A stretch of 47,290 nt of DNA from an uncultured Acetobacteraceae bacterium (lineage in GTDB: Bacteria > Pseudomonadota > Alphaproteobacteria > Acetobacterales > Acetobacteraceae), in NCBI GenBank assembly GCA_937873095.1, contig CALMVI010000072.1, positions 1 through 47,290 of the forward strand. Reading direction: 5' to 3'. This document shows, piece by piece, positions 35,641 through 43,732 of this stretch. Each line of letters begins with the position of its first letter. The first letter of the stretch is position 1. Below the pieces are notes generated by a model that saw nothing but the letters and a program-made list of their open reading frames with translations, searched no databases and was not told the origin of the DNA. A program made the position numbers and the translations under genes.

Positions 35641-36936
35641 TCACGAACCGGACGCGACGGGGCGCAGCAGCGGCGGCGCGCCGTTGGCGGCGGCCTGCCG
35701 CTCCCCGGCGAGGTCGGCGCGCGCAGCCAGCAGCTGCACGTAGTAGACGAGCCCGCGGTCGCGGAACTGCACCATGCCGCCCTCGCCTTCGGGCTGGATC
35801 AGGATGCCGGTGTCCATCAGCCGGTTCCACACCGACTCCGGCAGCCGCCTGCCGCCGACCACGACGTGCGATGGCGTGCGGGCGACGGCCATGCGCCCCC
35901 ACTGGTCCTGCTCGGCGTTGACCAGGCGGAACAGCAGGGCGGACATGCCCGGCTCGGATCCGGCCCCGACCAGGGAGGCATAGGTGCTGACGACCGCGGC
36001 GCTCGTCTCGTCGAGCAGCCGGTTCACGGCCGCGACCAGGTCGACGTCCTGCACCTGCTCGTCGCCACGGCGCAGCGCCGCCTGGGTGATCCGCAGCCCC
36101 AGCAGCTGCGCCATGTAGGGCATGCCGCGGGCGACGTTGACGACCAGCCGCACCGCCGCGTCGGTGAACGAGATGCCGGCCTGCTGGCCGCCCTTGGTCA
36201 GCATGCCCGCGATCTCGTCGTCGCGCAGCAGCGGCAGGTGGATGGGCACGATGTTGCGCTGGATGGAAGGGTGCTGTCCGATGATCTGCTCCAGCGTGTC
36301 TGATACCCCAACGACCATGAAATAGAGCCTGATCCCGCGATCCGACAGAAGCTTGATGGTGTCGGCGAGTCGCGTCCGCGTTTCGAGGTCGGTCACCCGG
36401 TCGAACTCGTCGATCACGAACACGACGAAGGGGCAGTTCAGGCTGGCCGGGATCGCCGCGATGTCGGCCGGCCGCAGGCTGCGCTGCGGCAGCATGGCCT
36501 CGCAGCCCTCGCCGTCGGCATCGGGCAGCTCCACCGACAGGAGCGAGGGCGGCAGGTCCCTGACCAGCGAGCGGGCGATCGTGTCGAACGTGCTTTCGGC
36601 TTCGCAGGCGCAGCGCGCCACGATGGCGCCGCGGCGGCGCAGGGCCTCGATCGTCAGGTTCGACAACGACGTCTTGCCGCGCCCCCGCTCGGAGTACAGC
36701 ACCACATGCGCCGTCTCGTCGAGGACGGCGTCGAGGATGCGCGTGAGCTCGGCCTGCCGCCCGACCAGCGACTTGCGGCCGGAGCGCGGACGGGTGGGCG
36801 TGAACACGTCGGTCGGCAGGGCCGACTGGGCGGGTGCGGCAGGCCGTGCTGCGACCTCGGCCACAGGTGCCGCGACGGAAGCCTGGTTCGCCCATCCGAG
36901 CCGGCGCGCCAGCCGGGTCAGAAAGCTCCTAAACAC
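35641..36936 (-). CDS. AAA/STAND-like ATPase in the EPS operon
   Basis: A 431-aa ATPase. The N-terminus is basic and amphipathic (MFRSFLTRLARRLGW), possibly membrane-touching. The AAA domain follows SLVGRQAELTRILDAVLDE. Walker A is YSERGRGKTSLSN (GRGKTS 85-90), Walker B is VVFVIDEFDR (171-180), then YFMVVGVSDTLEQIIGQHPSIQRN (sensor-1 region). The C-terminal winged-helix-like part runs from about 300 to 420. It resembles Orc1/Cdc6- and ExeA-like ATPases rather than known EPS enzymes. It sits between the sugar transferase (12 bp) and the co-polymerase (42 bp), so it is co-expressed with them. A role in regulating or powering polymer assembly is inferred from position. Confidence 0.85.
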   Translation of the reverse strand: MFRSFLTRLARRLGWANQASVAAPVAEVAARPAAPAQSALPTDVFTPTRPRSGRKSLVGRQAELTRILDAVLDETAHVVLYSERGRGKTSLSNLTIEALRRRGAIVARCACEAESTFDTIARSLVRDLPPSLLSVELPDADGEGCEAMLPQRSLRPADIAAIPASLNCPFVVFVIDEFDRVTDLETRTRLADTIKLLSDRGIRLYFMVVGVSDTLEQIIGQHPSIQRNIVPIHLPLLRDDEIAGMLTKGGQQAGISFTDAAVRLVVNVARGMPYMAQLLGLRITQAALRRGDEQVQDVDLVAAVNRLLDETSAAVVSTYASLVGAGSEPGMSALLFRLVNAEQDQWGRMAVARTPSHVVVGGRRLPESVWNRLMDTGILIQPEGEGGMVQFRDRGLVYYVQLLAARADLAGERQAAANGAPPLLRPVASGS

Positions 36937-36948
36937 GATCTGTCTGCA

Positions 36949-38427
36949 CTATCCTGCGCCCCGTCCGCTCAGAACCGCGGGAATGGTCCGCATCAGGATG
37001 GCCAAATCGCCCCCCAACGTCCAGTTTTTTACATACCAGCTGTCTAGCCGCACGCGCTCGTCATACGTCGTCGTGCTCCTGCCGCTGACCTGCCACAGCC
37101 CGGTGATGCCCGGTCGGGTCTCGTAATAGTACGCGATGTCCTCGCCGTATTTCGGGATTTCCAGGCTGACGATCGGGCGCGGGCCGACCAGGCTCATCTC
37201 CAGGCGAAGCACGTTGAGCAGCTGGGGAAGCTCGTCCAGGCTGGTCTTGCGCAGGAACCTGCCGATCCAGGTCACGCGGGGGTCGCGGCGCAGCTTGTGC
37301 GTGCGCGCCCATTCGTCGGCCGCCTGGGGGTCGGACGCCAGCACGGCCTGCAGCACCGCGTCGCCATCGACCACCATCGAACGGAACTTCAGGCAGTCAA
37401 ACACCCGCCCCCGGGCGCCGACGCGCCGATGGGCGTAGAACACCGGGCCGCCATCCAGGCCCACGATGGCGCCGATGGCGAGCATGACGGGCGCGGCCAT
37501 CGCCAGCGCCGCCGATGCCGCGGCCACGTCGAAGGCCAGCTTCAGCGCGCGCGGGAGCGGACGGCCGAGGTTGTTGCGGTAGCACAGCAGGCACTCGTCC
37601 GTGCCCAGCGACAGCGCGTGCGCGCCGACCGACGGCAGCCCGTCGGCCTGGGGCAGCACGGCATACGGCACGCGTTCGCGAACCAGGCCGGGCAGCAGGT
37701 CCGGCGGCAGGGGAGCCTCCGCGCTGGTCGCCAGCACCAGCAGGCGCGCCCGGCTCTGCCGCATCAGCCGGCTCCAATTGGGCAGGCCGGCGCCGGCAAG
37801 CGGCGCGGGCACGCGCGCCACCACGTCGAACCCAAGCTCGCCCTGGGCCTGCAGGCGCGACGCCGCGCACTCCGCCCACCGCCCGTCGCCCACGACCAGG
37901 ACAGGCACGCGCCACAGCCCTGCCGCGTCCAGACCCGACCGGACCAGGCGGCGCAGGGCCATGACGGACAGCGGAAGCAGGCAGGCGGTCCCGACCAGCG
38001 GGATGCGCGGCAGCTTCAGGCCGATCAGAAAGGCCGACGCGGCCGCGAGCACCAGGCCCGCCAAGGCTCCCGTGACGATCTTCCGGCATTCCAGGCCGAG
38101 CGGCATCCGGCGGTCGTAGGATCCGTTGAACGCCACGTAGCCGGCGAGCCCCGCCGCGATGCAGATCAGCAGCTCCGCCACCGCATGCGGCTGGGCCAAG
38201 AGGCCGCCCTCCGACTCGCCGGAGGCCGAGCCGGCCAGCCCCGCCACCAGGACGGAGATCAGGAATGCCAGGCCGTCCGCGGCCATCAGCCCGCCCGCAA
38301 CCAGGAACTCCACGGATCGGATGCGGCCGCGGAACATCGTCTCCGCCCGGACGCGGCTGTGCGGCTGCATGCGGCCGACCTCGGCCAGCAGCAGCTGCAA
38401 TCTTTGCATGCGTTGGGCGACAGGCAT
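36949..38427 (-). CDS. Undecaprenyl-phosphate sugar-1-phosphate transferase (WbaP/ExoY type)
   Basis: Starts the repeat unit by moving a sugar-1-phosphate (glucose or galactose) to undecaprenyl phosphate. The 492-aa length fits the polyprenyl-phosphate hexose-1-P transferase class with four N-terminal membrane helices and a nucleotide-binding-like middle domain (VPVLVVGDGRWAECAASRLQAQGELGFDVVARV). The C-terminal catalytic part has GGPVFYAHRRVGARGRVFDCLKFRSMV, WIGRFLRKTSLDELPQLLNVL, MSLVGPRPI, RPGITGLWQVSGRST and DSWYVKNWTLGGDLAILMRTIPAVLSGRGA. The ATG at 38427 is used (a TTG precedes it). It is the first gene of the long minus-strand EPS operon. Confidence 0.94.
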   Translation of the reverse strand: MPVAQRMQRLQLLLAEVGRMQPHSRVRAETMFRGRIRSVEFLVAGGLMAADGLAFLISVLVAGLAGSASGESEGGLLAQPHAVAELLICIAAGLAGYVAFNGSYDRRMPLGLECRKIVTGALAGLVLAAASAFLIGLKLPRIPLVGTACLLPLSVMALRRLVRSGLDAAGLWRVPVLVVGDGRWAECAASRLQAQGELGFDVVARVPAPLAGAGLPNWSRLMRQSRARLLVLATSAEAPLPPDLLPGLVRERVPYAVLPQADGLPSVGAHALSLGTDECLLCYRNNLGRPLPRALKLAFDVAAASAALAMAAPVMLAIGAIVGLDGGPVFYAHRRVGARGRVFDCLKFRSMVVDGDAVLQAVLASDPQAADEWARTHKLRRDPRVTWIGRFLRKTSLDELPQLLNVLRLEMSLVGPRPIVSLEIPKYGEDIAYYYETRPGITGLWQVSGRSTTTYDERVRLDSWYVKNWTLGGDLAILMRTIPAVLSGRGAG

Positions 38428-38536
38428 CAACCGGCTCCGGTGCTCACGAACATGTCCAGTCAGGAGCGACCGACCGCCACCCGATGGCGGCTGCGACGAT
38501 CACCACGGCCAACACAAGAAACAGCATCGCATATTT

Positions 38537-38564
38537 TGCTGCACCGCAGCAGTCACTTTTTTTT
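38537..38564 (+). promoter_or_regulatory. Palindrome followed by T8 in the divergent EPS regulatory region
   Basis: TGCTGC-ACC-GCAGCA (38537-38551), a perfect inverted repeat, then GTCAC and eight T residues (38557-38564). The 221-bp gap 38428-38648 separates the divergent EPS transcription units and is notably AT-rich for this genome. The structure could be an operator, or an early terminator/attenuator ahead of the plus-strand glycosyltransferases. No convincing promoter hexamers were found. Confidence 0.45.
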
Positions 38565-38648
38565 CAACCTTGGCTGCGCATCTGCATGGGATTCATGCTG
38601 TAGAAGCCATGTGCAGGGTTAACGGTTCACTTTTGTCTCAAAAACTTT

Positions 38649-39554
38649 ATGGACGACAGGATGCATAGCGGTAATCCGCGACTTGCAGTCGGATTTGCAA
38701 CCTGCGGACGTGCCGGCGTGTTGCTTCACGCGATTGCTCAGCTGACCAGGCAGACTGTGCTGCCGGATCGCGTAATCATTAGTTACACGGCGCCCGAAGA
38801 CGTGGCCGGCATCGCGAAGGAGGCGTTTGCCCCTCTGACCCTGGAGATGGCGCTGGCGCCGCCTGGGCTGCCGAGGCAGCGCAACGTGATCCTCGACCTC
38901 GCGGAAGACTGCGACCTGCTGCTGTTCCTCGACGACGATTTCCTGGTGGCGCCCGGCTACGTCGATGCCGTGCTGACGAGCATGGCGGCGCACCCCGACA
39001 TCGTGGCGGCGACGGGCATGCCCATCGCCGACGATGTGAAAGGCCCCGGGCTGGACGTGCCCCAGGGGCTCGCCCTGATCGCTGCCGACGACCCCGCGCC
39101 CGACTACCGCTTCGATGCGGCCCCGCACGGCTATGGCTGCAACATGGCTATCAACCTTGCGGCGGCCCGGCGGCACGGGGTGAGGTTCGACGAGCGCCTG
39201 CCGCTCTATGCCTGGTCGGAGGACGTGGATTTCACCCACCGTCTTGGCCGTTTCGGCAGGATCGTGAAGCTGCGCGGCGCGAAAGGCGTGCATCTCGGCG
39301 TCAAGCACGGCCGGTCGTCCGGGCGCAGGCTGGGCTATTCGCAGGTCGCCAACCCCCTCTATCTCAGGGCCAAGGGCAGCTATTCCTGGCGGCGGGCGCT
39401 CGGCAGCGTCGGCCGCAACCTGGCCGCCAACACGATGCGAGCGCTGTGGTCGGAATCGTATATCGACCGCCGCGGCAGGCTGCTGGGCAACGGGCTGGCG
39501 TTCGTGGACCTGGTGCTTGGCCGAATGCGTCCTGAACGCGTGCTCGATCTCTAG
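38649..39554 (+). CDS. Glycosyltransferase family 2
   Basis: A 301-aa GT-A enzyme without membrane helices. The N-terminus RLAVGFATCGRAGVLLHAIAQL is a GT2 start. The metal/nucleotide-sugar motif is LLLFLDDDFLVAPGYVDA (Asp95-97). Acceptor-side motifs are GYGCNMAINLAAARRHG and YAWSEDVDFTHRLGRFG (the ED motif). The ATG at 38649 follows an AT-rich leader. It is the first of three glycosyltransferases reading away from the sugar transferase gene. Donor sugar unknown. Confidence 0.9.
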   Translation: MDDRMHSGNPRLAVGFATCGRAGVLLHAIAQLTRQTVLPDRVIISYTAPEDVAGIAKEAFAPLTLEMALAPPGLPRQRNVILDLAEDCDLLLFLDDDFLVAPGYVDAVLTSMAAHPDIVAATGMPIADDVKGPGLDVPQGLALIAADDPAPDYRFDAAPHGYGCNMAINLAAARRHGVRFDERLPLYAWSEDVDFTHRLGRFGRIVKLRGAKGVHLGVKHGRSSGRRLGYSQVANPLYLRAKGSYSWRRALGSVGRNLAANTMRALWSESYIDRRGRLLGNGLAFVDLVLGRMRPERVLDL

Positions 39555-39580
39555 CAGGGCTGGTATGTTGCGCAGGAGCG

Positions 39581-39631
39581 AAGGCCAGGTGCTTCATGCG
39601 CTCGCGTGCTTCGCACGACGCCCCTGGCCTT
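39581..39631. repeat. 51-bp hairpin fragment of the 145-bp repeat
   Basis: AAGGCCAGGTGCTTCATGCG ... ACGCCCCTGGCCTT. It matches the first hairpin of the 145-bp elements plus their terminal repeat and has the same orientation as the copy at 43576. It ends 10 bp before the ATG of the next gene and extends that gene's open frame upstream. Confidence 0.85.
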
Positions 39632-39641
39632 GACGCAGCCG

Positions 39642-40646
39642 ATGCGCGCCAGCGTCCTCGTCCCGCTCTACAACAGCGCCTCCACGCTCGAGCGCTGCCT
39701 GGCCTCGGCCTGCGCGCAGACCCTGTCCGACATCGAGATCCTGGTCGCCGACGACGCCTCCACCGATGCAAGCGCAGCGCTGGCCGAACGCCTGGCCGAC
39801 ATCGACCCGCGCATCCGCGTGCTGCGGCTGCCCGCCAACGGCGGCAAGCCGCGCGCGATGAACATCATGACGGCGCAGGCCAAGGGCGACTGGATCGCCG
39901 TGCTGGATGCCGACGACGCCTACGAGCCGGCCCGGCTGGAGCGGCTGATCGGCCGCGCCGAGGCGCTCGGCGTCGACATGGCGGCCGACAACCTGTTCTA
40001 CGTCGATGCCGGAGTGCCGTCCGGCACGGCGCCAGACGGGTTCGGCACCGTGCTGCGGACCGCCTTCGACCCCGCCAGCCCGGAACGGATCATCGGCCGC
40101 GAGGAGCTGGTGGCAGGCGCGGACAGCTTCGGCGAGTTCGATTACGGCATCCTCAAGCCGGTGGTGCGCCGCGCCTTCGTGCAGGCGAACGGGCTTGCCT
40201 ATCACGAGGCGAGCCGGCTGGCCGAAGACTTCACCTACCTGCTGACCTACGTCGTTGCCGGCGGGCGCTGCGTGCTGGTCGGCGAGCCGCTCTACGCGTG
40301 GACCATGCCCTTCGGCACGGTGTCCCGTCGCTGGACCGAGACCGGCGCCGGCGCGTGGCGCTACGACTATCGCGGGGCGCTGCTGGCCAACGCGCATTTC
40401 ATCGCCGACATGCGCGCCCGCGGCCAGACCGACGTGGTGGCCATGCTGCAGCGCCGCGCCGGGCAGTACACCGCGATGATCCACTACATCGACGCCCAGA
40501 AACACGCGGCCGGCCGGGCCTATCTGGCAGCACTCGGAACCATCGCGCGGCACCCCTCGACCTGGCGGCTCCTGGCCCGGCGCGTCTATGGCCGCGCCGC
40601 CCGGGTGTTCCGGGCCCGCCGCTTGCCCGGCGCGCCAGGCCGATGA
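39642..40646 (+). CDS. Glycosyltransferase family 2
   Basis: A 334-aa GT-A enzyme: MRASVLVPLYNSASTLERCLASACAQTLSDIEILVADDASTD, then GDWIAVLDADDAYEPARLERL (DADD 89-92). The acceptor-side motif is ASRLAEDFTYLLTYVVAGGR. The open frame continues upstream to a GTG at 39606, but that part is encoded by the 51-bp repeat. The ATG at 39642 gives the conserved GT2 N-terminus and is preferred. It overlaps the next gene in an ATGA. It probably adds a sugar or modifies the lipid-linked repeat unit. Confidence 0.9.
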   Translation: MRASVLVPLYNSASTLERCLASACAQTLSDIEILVADDASTDASAALAERLADIDPRIRVLRLPANGGKPRAMNIMTAQAKGDWIAVLDADDAYEPARLERLIGRAEALGVDMAADNLFYVDAGVPSGTAPDGFGTVLRTAFDPASPERIIGREELVAGADSFGEFDYGILKPVVRRAFVQANGLAYHEASRLAEDFTYLLTYVVAGGRCVLVGEPLYAWTMPFGTVSRRWTETGAGAWRYDYRGALLANAHFIADMRARGQTDVVAMLQRRAGQYTAMIHYIDAQKHAAGRAYLAALGTIARHPSTWRLLARRVYGRAARVFRARRLPGAPGR

Positions 40647-41563
40647 GCCTGGCCGCGCCGGACCGGCCTACCGTGATGCTGGTGACGGCCAGCGACTCGC
40701 GCTTCATGCCGTTCCTGCGCGGCATGCTGGCCTCGCTCGGCGACCGGCTGGGTGGGGCCGGCCTGTCGGCCGCCTGCTTCGACATCGGGCTGGACGCCGC
40801 CGACCAGGACTGGCTGCGCGGCTGCGGCATCGCCGTGGTGACGCCGCGCGCGCATCTCGGCGTGGATGCGTCACGGGTGCGGCCTGCCCTGCTGTCGTTT
40901 CTCGCCAGGCCCTTCCTGCAGGAGTACTTCCCAGGGCACGACGTCTATCTGTGGATCGACAGCGACGTCTGGCTGCAGGACCAGGCGGTGCTGGACGCCT
41001 ATGTCGCGGGCGCGCTGGCCGACGGCATGGCGATCACGCATGAGCGTGAGCCGTCGTACCGCTTCCAGGCGTGGCTGCTCGGCTGGACCGGCAAGCACCT
41101 TTGGCGGGGCTACGGGGCCGTCGACACCGCCTGGCTGCTGACCCGCAGGCACGTCAATGCCGGGTTCTTTGCCATCCGTGCGGGCGCCCCCCACTGGGCC
41201 GCCTGGGCCGAACGCTACGAAGCGGCGATCCGGCGCACCGGCGACCTGGTGCCGCACGACCAGTTCGCGCTCAACCACGCCCTGCATGGCGAGCCGCCGG
41301 GCCGGCACGCGGTGCGCGCCCGCCTGCTGGCGCCGCGGTTCAACTGGATCTGCGACCGCGGCGTGCCGATGTGGAACGACCGGTCGGAGGCGTTCTGCGT
41401 GCCCCGCCCGCCATACCAGCCGATCGGGGCGCTGCACCTGGCGGGGCCCGCGAAGAAGACCGTCTACCGCGTGCGCCGCACCGGCGGCGGAACGTTCTCG
41501 ACATGCCTGGTGCACGGCGCCAGTCCGGCCCACCCGGCCGCGAGCCCGCTCGGCGGCGCCTGA
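40643..41563 (+). CDS. Putative glycosyltransferase with DSD motif (GT8-like)
   Basis: A 306-aa protein with a GT-A-like layout: TVMLVTASDSRFMPFLRGMLASL at the N-terminus, VYLWIDSDVWLQDQAVLDAYV with a DxD motif at 106-108, then RRHVNAGFFAIRAGAPHWAAWAERYEAA and VPHDQFALNHALHG. This pattern (DSD, then NaGffai and DQ.aln) resembles GT8-type transferases. The ATG overlaps the previous stop by 4 nt. Longer open frames through this region belong to another gene's shadow. Donor and acceptor unknown. Confidence 0.8.
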   Translation: MSLAAPDRPTVMLVTASDSRFMPFLRGMLASLGDRLGGAGLSAACFDIGLDAADQDWLRGCGIAVVTPRAHLGVDASRVRPALLSFLARPFLQEYFPGHDVYLWIDSDVWLQDQAVLDAYVAGALADGMAITHEREPSYRFQAWLLGWTGKHLWRGYGAVDTAWLLTRRHVNAGFFAIRAGAPHWAAWAERYEAAIRRTGDLVPHDQFALNHALHGEPPGRHAVRARLLAPRFNWICDRGVPMWNDRSEAFCVPRPPYQPIGALHLAGPAKKTVYRVRRTGGGTFSTCLVHGASPAHPAASPLGGA

Positions 41564-41687
41564 GCCGCCACATCCAGCCCTCCGGCGCATTAACTGGCCT
41601 TAAACTTTTCCCTGGTATAGCAATGTCCAGTTACGGGGAGACGATCCCAATAACGAAGGCGCAACGTCGCGCGACGCCAGGGGTGCC

Positions 41688-41933
41688 ATGGCTGCAAAGG
41701 CCGATCCATACCTGATCCAGCCAGCCGTCGCCGCGGCAGAGCTTCCGGCCGTGCTCGGCCGTGCCGCGGCCGTGGTCCTGCCGATGCCGCGCGTCACTGC
41801 CGACGGACATCCGATGATCGACAACGCCGCCGGCGGCAGGCTCGGCCCCGCACGCGGCGTGCTCCTGGGCGCCGGGCTCGGCATCAGCCTGTGGGCAGGA
41901 CTTCTTTCCCTGGCCTGGCGGATGCTTCACTAG
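41688..41933 (+). CDS. Small protein with a C-terminal membrane segment
   Basis: An 81-aa protein. The soluble N-terminal part is AADPYLIQ-like with a Pro/Ala-rich stretch. One membrane segment lies at the C-terminus (GVLLGAGLGISLWAGLLSLAW), so it is a tail-anchored small protein. The ATG at 41688 is preceded by AGGGG at a usable distance. Its TAG stop lies inside the CTAGAGC end of the mosaic repeat. It lies between glycosyltransferases and the flippase. No family recognised. Confidence 0.6.
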   Translation: MAAKADPYLIQPAVAAAELPAVLGRAAAVVLPMPRVTADGHPMIDNAAGGRLGPARGVLLGAGLGISLWAGLLSLAWRMLH

Positions 41934-42036
41934 AGCAGATCCCGATCAGACGAAATCGTCTGATCGGGTGAAGATGCTCGCAAAACAAGGAGCTAGAGCC
42001 TGTGGAGTGACCGCGAGTGAACGGAACATGCCCTAG
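41930..42036. repeat. 107-bp mosaic intergenic repeat, copy 2
   Basis: Runs from CTAGAGC to CCCTAG. It contains CCCGATCAGACGA / TCGTCTGATCGGG as a strong stem, the linker GCTCGCAAAACAAGGAGCTAGAGC, and a second, weaker palindromic part. Same architecture and length as copy 1 at 8226-8333. Here too the preceding gene ends in the TAG of CTAGAGC. Confidence 0.83.
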
Positions 42037-42072
42037 CTTGCTCCGGGCCGGCAGCATCACCGGCCGGGAGTG

Positions 42073-43572
42073 ATGTCGGTGTCTCCGCCCGCGCCCACCG
42101 CAGATCTGCAGGGCACCCCCTCCGACCACGGCGAACTCAAGCGCGCCTCCGTCAGGGGCGCCGCGCTGACTGCGGCAAGCCAGGCGGCGCGGTTCGCGTC
42201 GCAGTTCGGCGCCCAGGTCGCGCTGGCGCACTGGCTGGCCCCCGCCCAGTTCGGCCTGGTCGCGATGGCGGTGCCGGTGTTGAGCCTGGTGCAGGTCTTC
42301 AACGACCTCGGCCTGTCGCAGGCGACGATCCAGCGGGAGAGCATCAGCGGCGACGAGGTGTCGGTGCTGTTCTGGATCAACGTGGCGGTCAGCCTGGCGC
42401 TGGCGCTGCTCGTGGGGCTGGCGGCGCCGCTGGTGGCGGTCTTCTACCAGCAGCCGGCGCTGACGCCGATCCTGATCGTGCTCGGCGCGCTGCTGGTGTT
42501 GAGCGGCGCCGGGTCGCAGCAGATCGCGCTGATGAACCGGCACATGCGCTACGGCGCGCTGGCCGGCATGGACGTCGCCTGCGCCGCCGCAGCCGCGATG
42601 GCCGGACTTGCCGCCGCAATGGCAGGGCTCGGCAGCTGGTCGCTGGTGCTGATGCAGGTGGCCAACTCGGTCACCATCCTGGTGCTGGCCTGGGCGCTGT
42701 CGCCATGGCGCCCGTCTTTGCCGCGCCGCGGCACGGGGGTCGCGTCCCTGCTGCGGATGGGCGGCCATCTGACCGGCTACAACATCCTGATGTATCTCGA
42801 AACCAGCCTGAGCACGGTCCTGATCGGCCGGCTTTACGGCAGCGCGGCCATCGGCTTGTACGACCGGGCGTTTCGCCTGGTCATCGTGCCGTGGTGGCAG
42901 GTCAGCCTGCCGGTGGACCGGGTGGCCGTGTCGCTCCTCTCGCGCCTGGCCGGGTCGCCCGCCGCCTATGCGCGCGCGCACGCGCAGATGCTGCAGGCGC
43001 TGCTGCTGCTGACGGGTCCCGGGCTGATCTGGGCCGCCGCGCAGTCGGACGCCCTGCTGCCCTGGCTGCTCGGGCCTGCCTGGGTGGGCGCCGCGCCGAT
43101 CTTCCGCTGGCTGGCCCTCGCCGTGGTTCCGGGCCCGTTCGCCGCGGCGGCCTACTGGCTGTTCGTCAGCCAGGGGCGGACAGACGCGCAGCTGCGCTAC
43201 GGCTTTGCTGGGGCGGGCGCGCTCCTGGCCTCGGTGGTGGCCGGCATTCCATGGGGTCCGCTGGGGGTGGCGCGCGCCTACGCCCTGTTCATGCCGCTGA
43301 TCACCGGGATTCCGGTCTGGGGCGCCACCCGTCACGGCCCGGTGGGGCTGGCGGGCCTGCTGCGGACGGCAGCACCCGCGGTGCTGGGGTTGATCGCGGC
43401 CGCAGCGGCGCAAGCACTGCCATGGCCCGCCGACATCCCCTGGGTTTGGGGCCGCCTCGGCGCCACCCTGCTGCTCGGCTACGGTGCCTGCGCGGCGGCG
43501 CTCGCCATGCTGCCGCCGGGCCGCCGCCTGCTGCGGGAGGTCTGGGCATTGCGGGTGTCGTTACGTAGTTGA
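42073..43572 (+). CDS. Wzx-type polysaccharide flippase (MOP superfamily)
   Basis: Probably moves the undecaprenyl-linked repeat unit across the inner membrane. About 499 aa with roughly 12-14 membrane segments. It starts KRASVRGAALTAASQAARFASQFGAQVALAHWLAPAQFGLVAMA, the typical N-terminal helix pair of the MATE-like/LspL polysaccharide exporters. It also has YDRAFRLVIVPWWQVSLPVDRVAVSLLSRLAG, which is characteristic of this subgroup. Start choice is uncertain: GGGAG is only 2 nt from ATG 42073, while GTG 42079 is better spaced. Translation runs to 3 bp before the inverted 145-bp repeat. Confidence 0.9.
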   Translation: MSVSPPAPTADLQGTPSDHGELKRASVRGAALTAASQAARFASQFGAQVALAHWLAPAQFGLVAMAVPVLSLVQVFNDLGLSQATIQRESISGDEVSVLFWINVAVSLALALLVGLAAPLVAVFYQQPALTPILIVLGALLVLSGAGSQQIALMNRHMRYGALAGMDVACAAAAAMAGLAAAMAGLGSWSLVLMQVANSVTILVLAWALSPWRPSLPRRGTGVASLLRMGGHLTGYNILMYLETSLSTVLIGRLYGSAAIGLYDRAFRLVIVPWWQVSLPVDRVAVSLLSRLAGSPAAYARAHAQMLQALLLLTGPGLIWAAAQSDALLPWLLGPAWVGAAPIFRWLALAVVPGPFAAAAYWLFVSQGRTDAQLRYGFAGAGALLASVVAGIPWGPLGVARAYALFMPLITGIPVWGATRHGPVGLAGLLRTAAPAVLGLIAAAAAQALPWPADIPWVWGRLGATLLLGYGACAAALAMLPPGRRLLREVWALRVSLRS

Positions 43573-43575
43573 GCA

Positions 43576-43720
43576 AAGGCCAGGGGCGTCATGCGCTAGC
43601 GTGCTTCGCACGACGCCCCTGGACCCCATCAAAGGCAAGCCTTTGAAATCCTGATTCCAAGAAATTGGGGGCCTGGGGTTTCAAACCCCAGCGGGGTCCA
43701 GGGGCAGAGCCCCTGGCCTT
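43576..43720. repeat. 145-bp palindromic repeat, copy 2 (right border of the EPS block)
   Basis: Inverted copy of 27753-27897, equal in length and alignable end to end with few differences and no net length change. It lies between the converging wzx and GH16 genes. The pair brackets the 15.7-kb EPS block. Confidence 0.9.
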
Positions 43721-43732
43721 CAGCACCCTGCC

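Noticed and set aside
33415-36303. A plus-strand open frame of over 900 codons opposite the co-polymerase and AAA genes
   Set aside because: Both minus-strand genes have clear motifs and operon spacing; the opposite frame is compositional.
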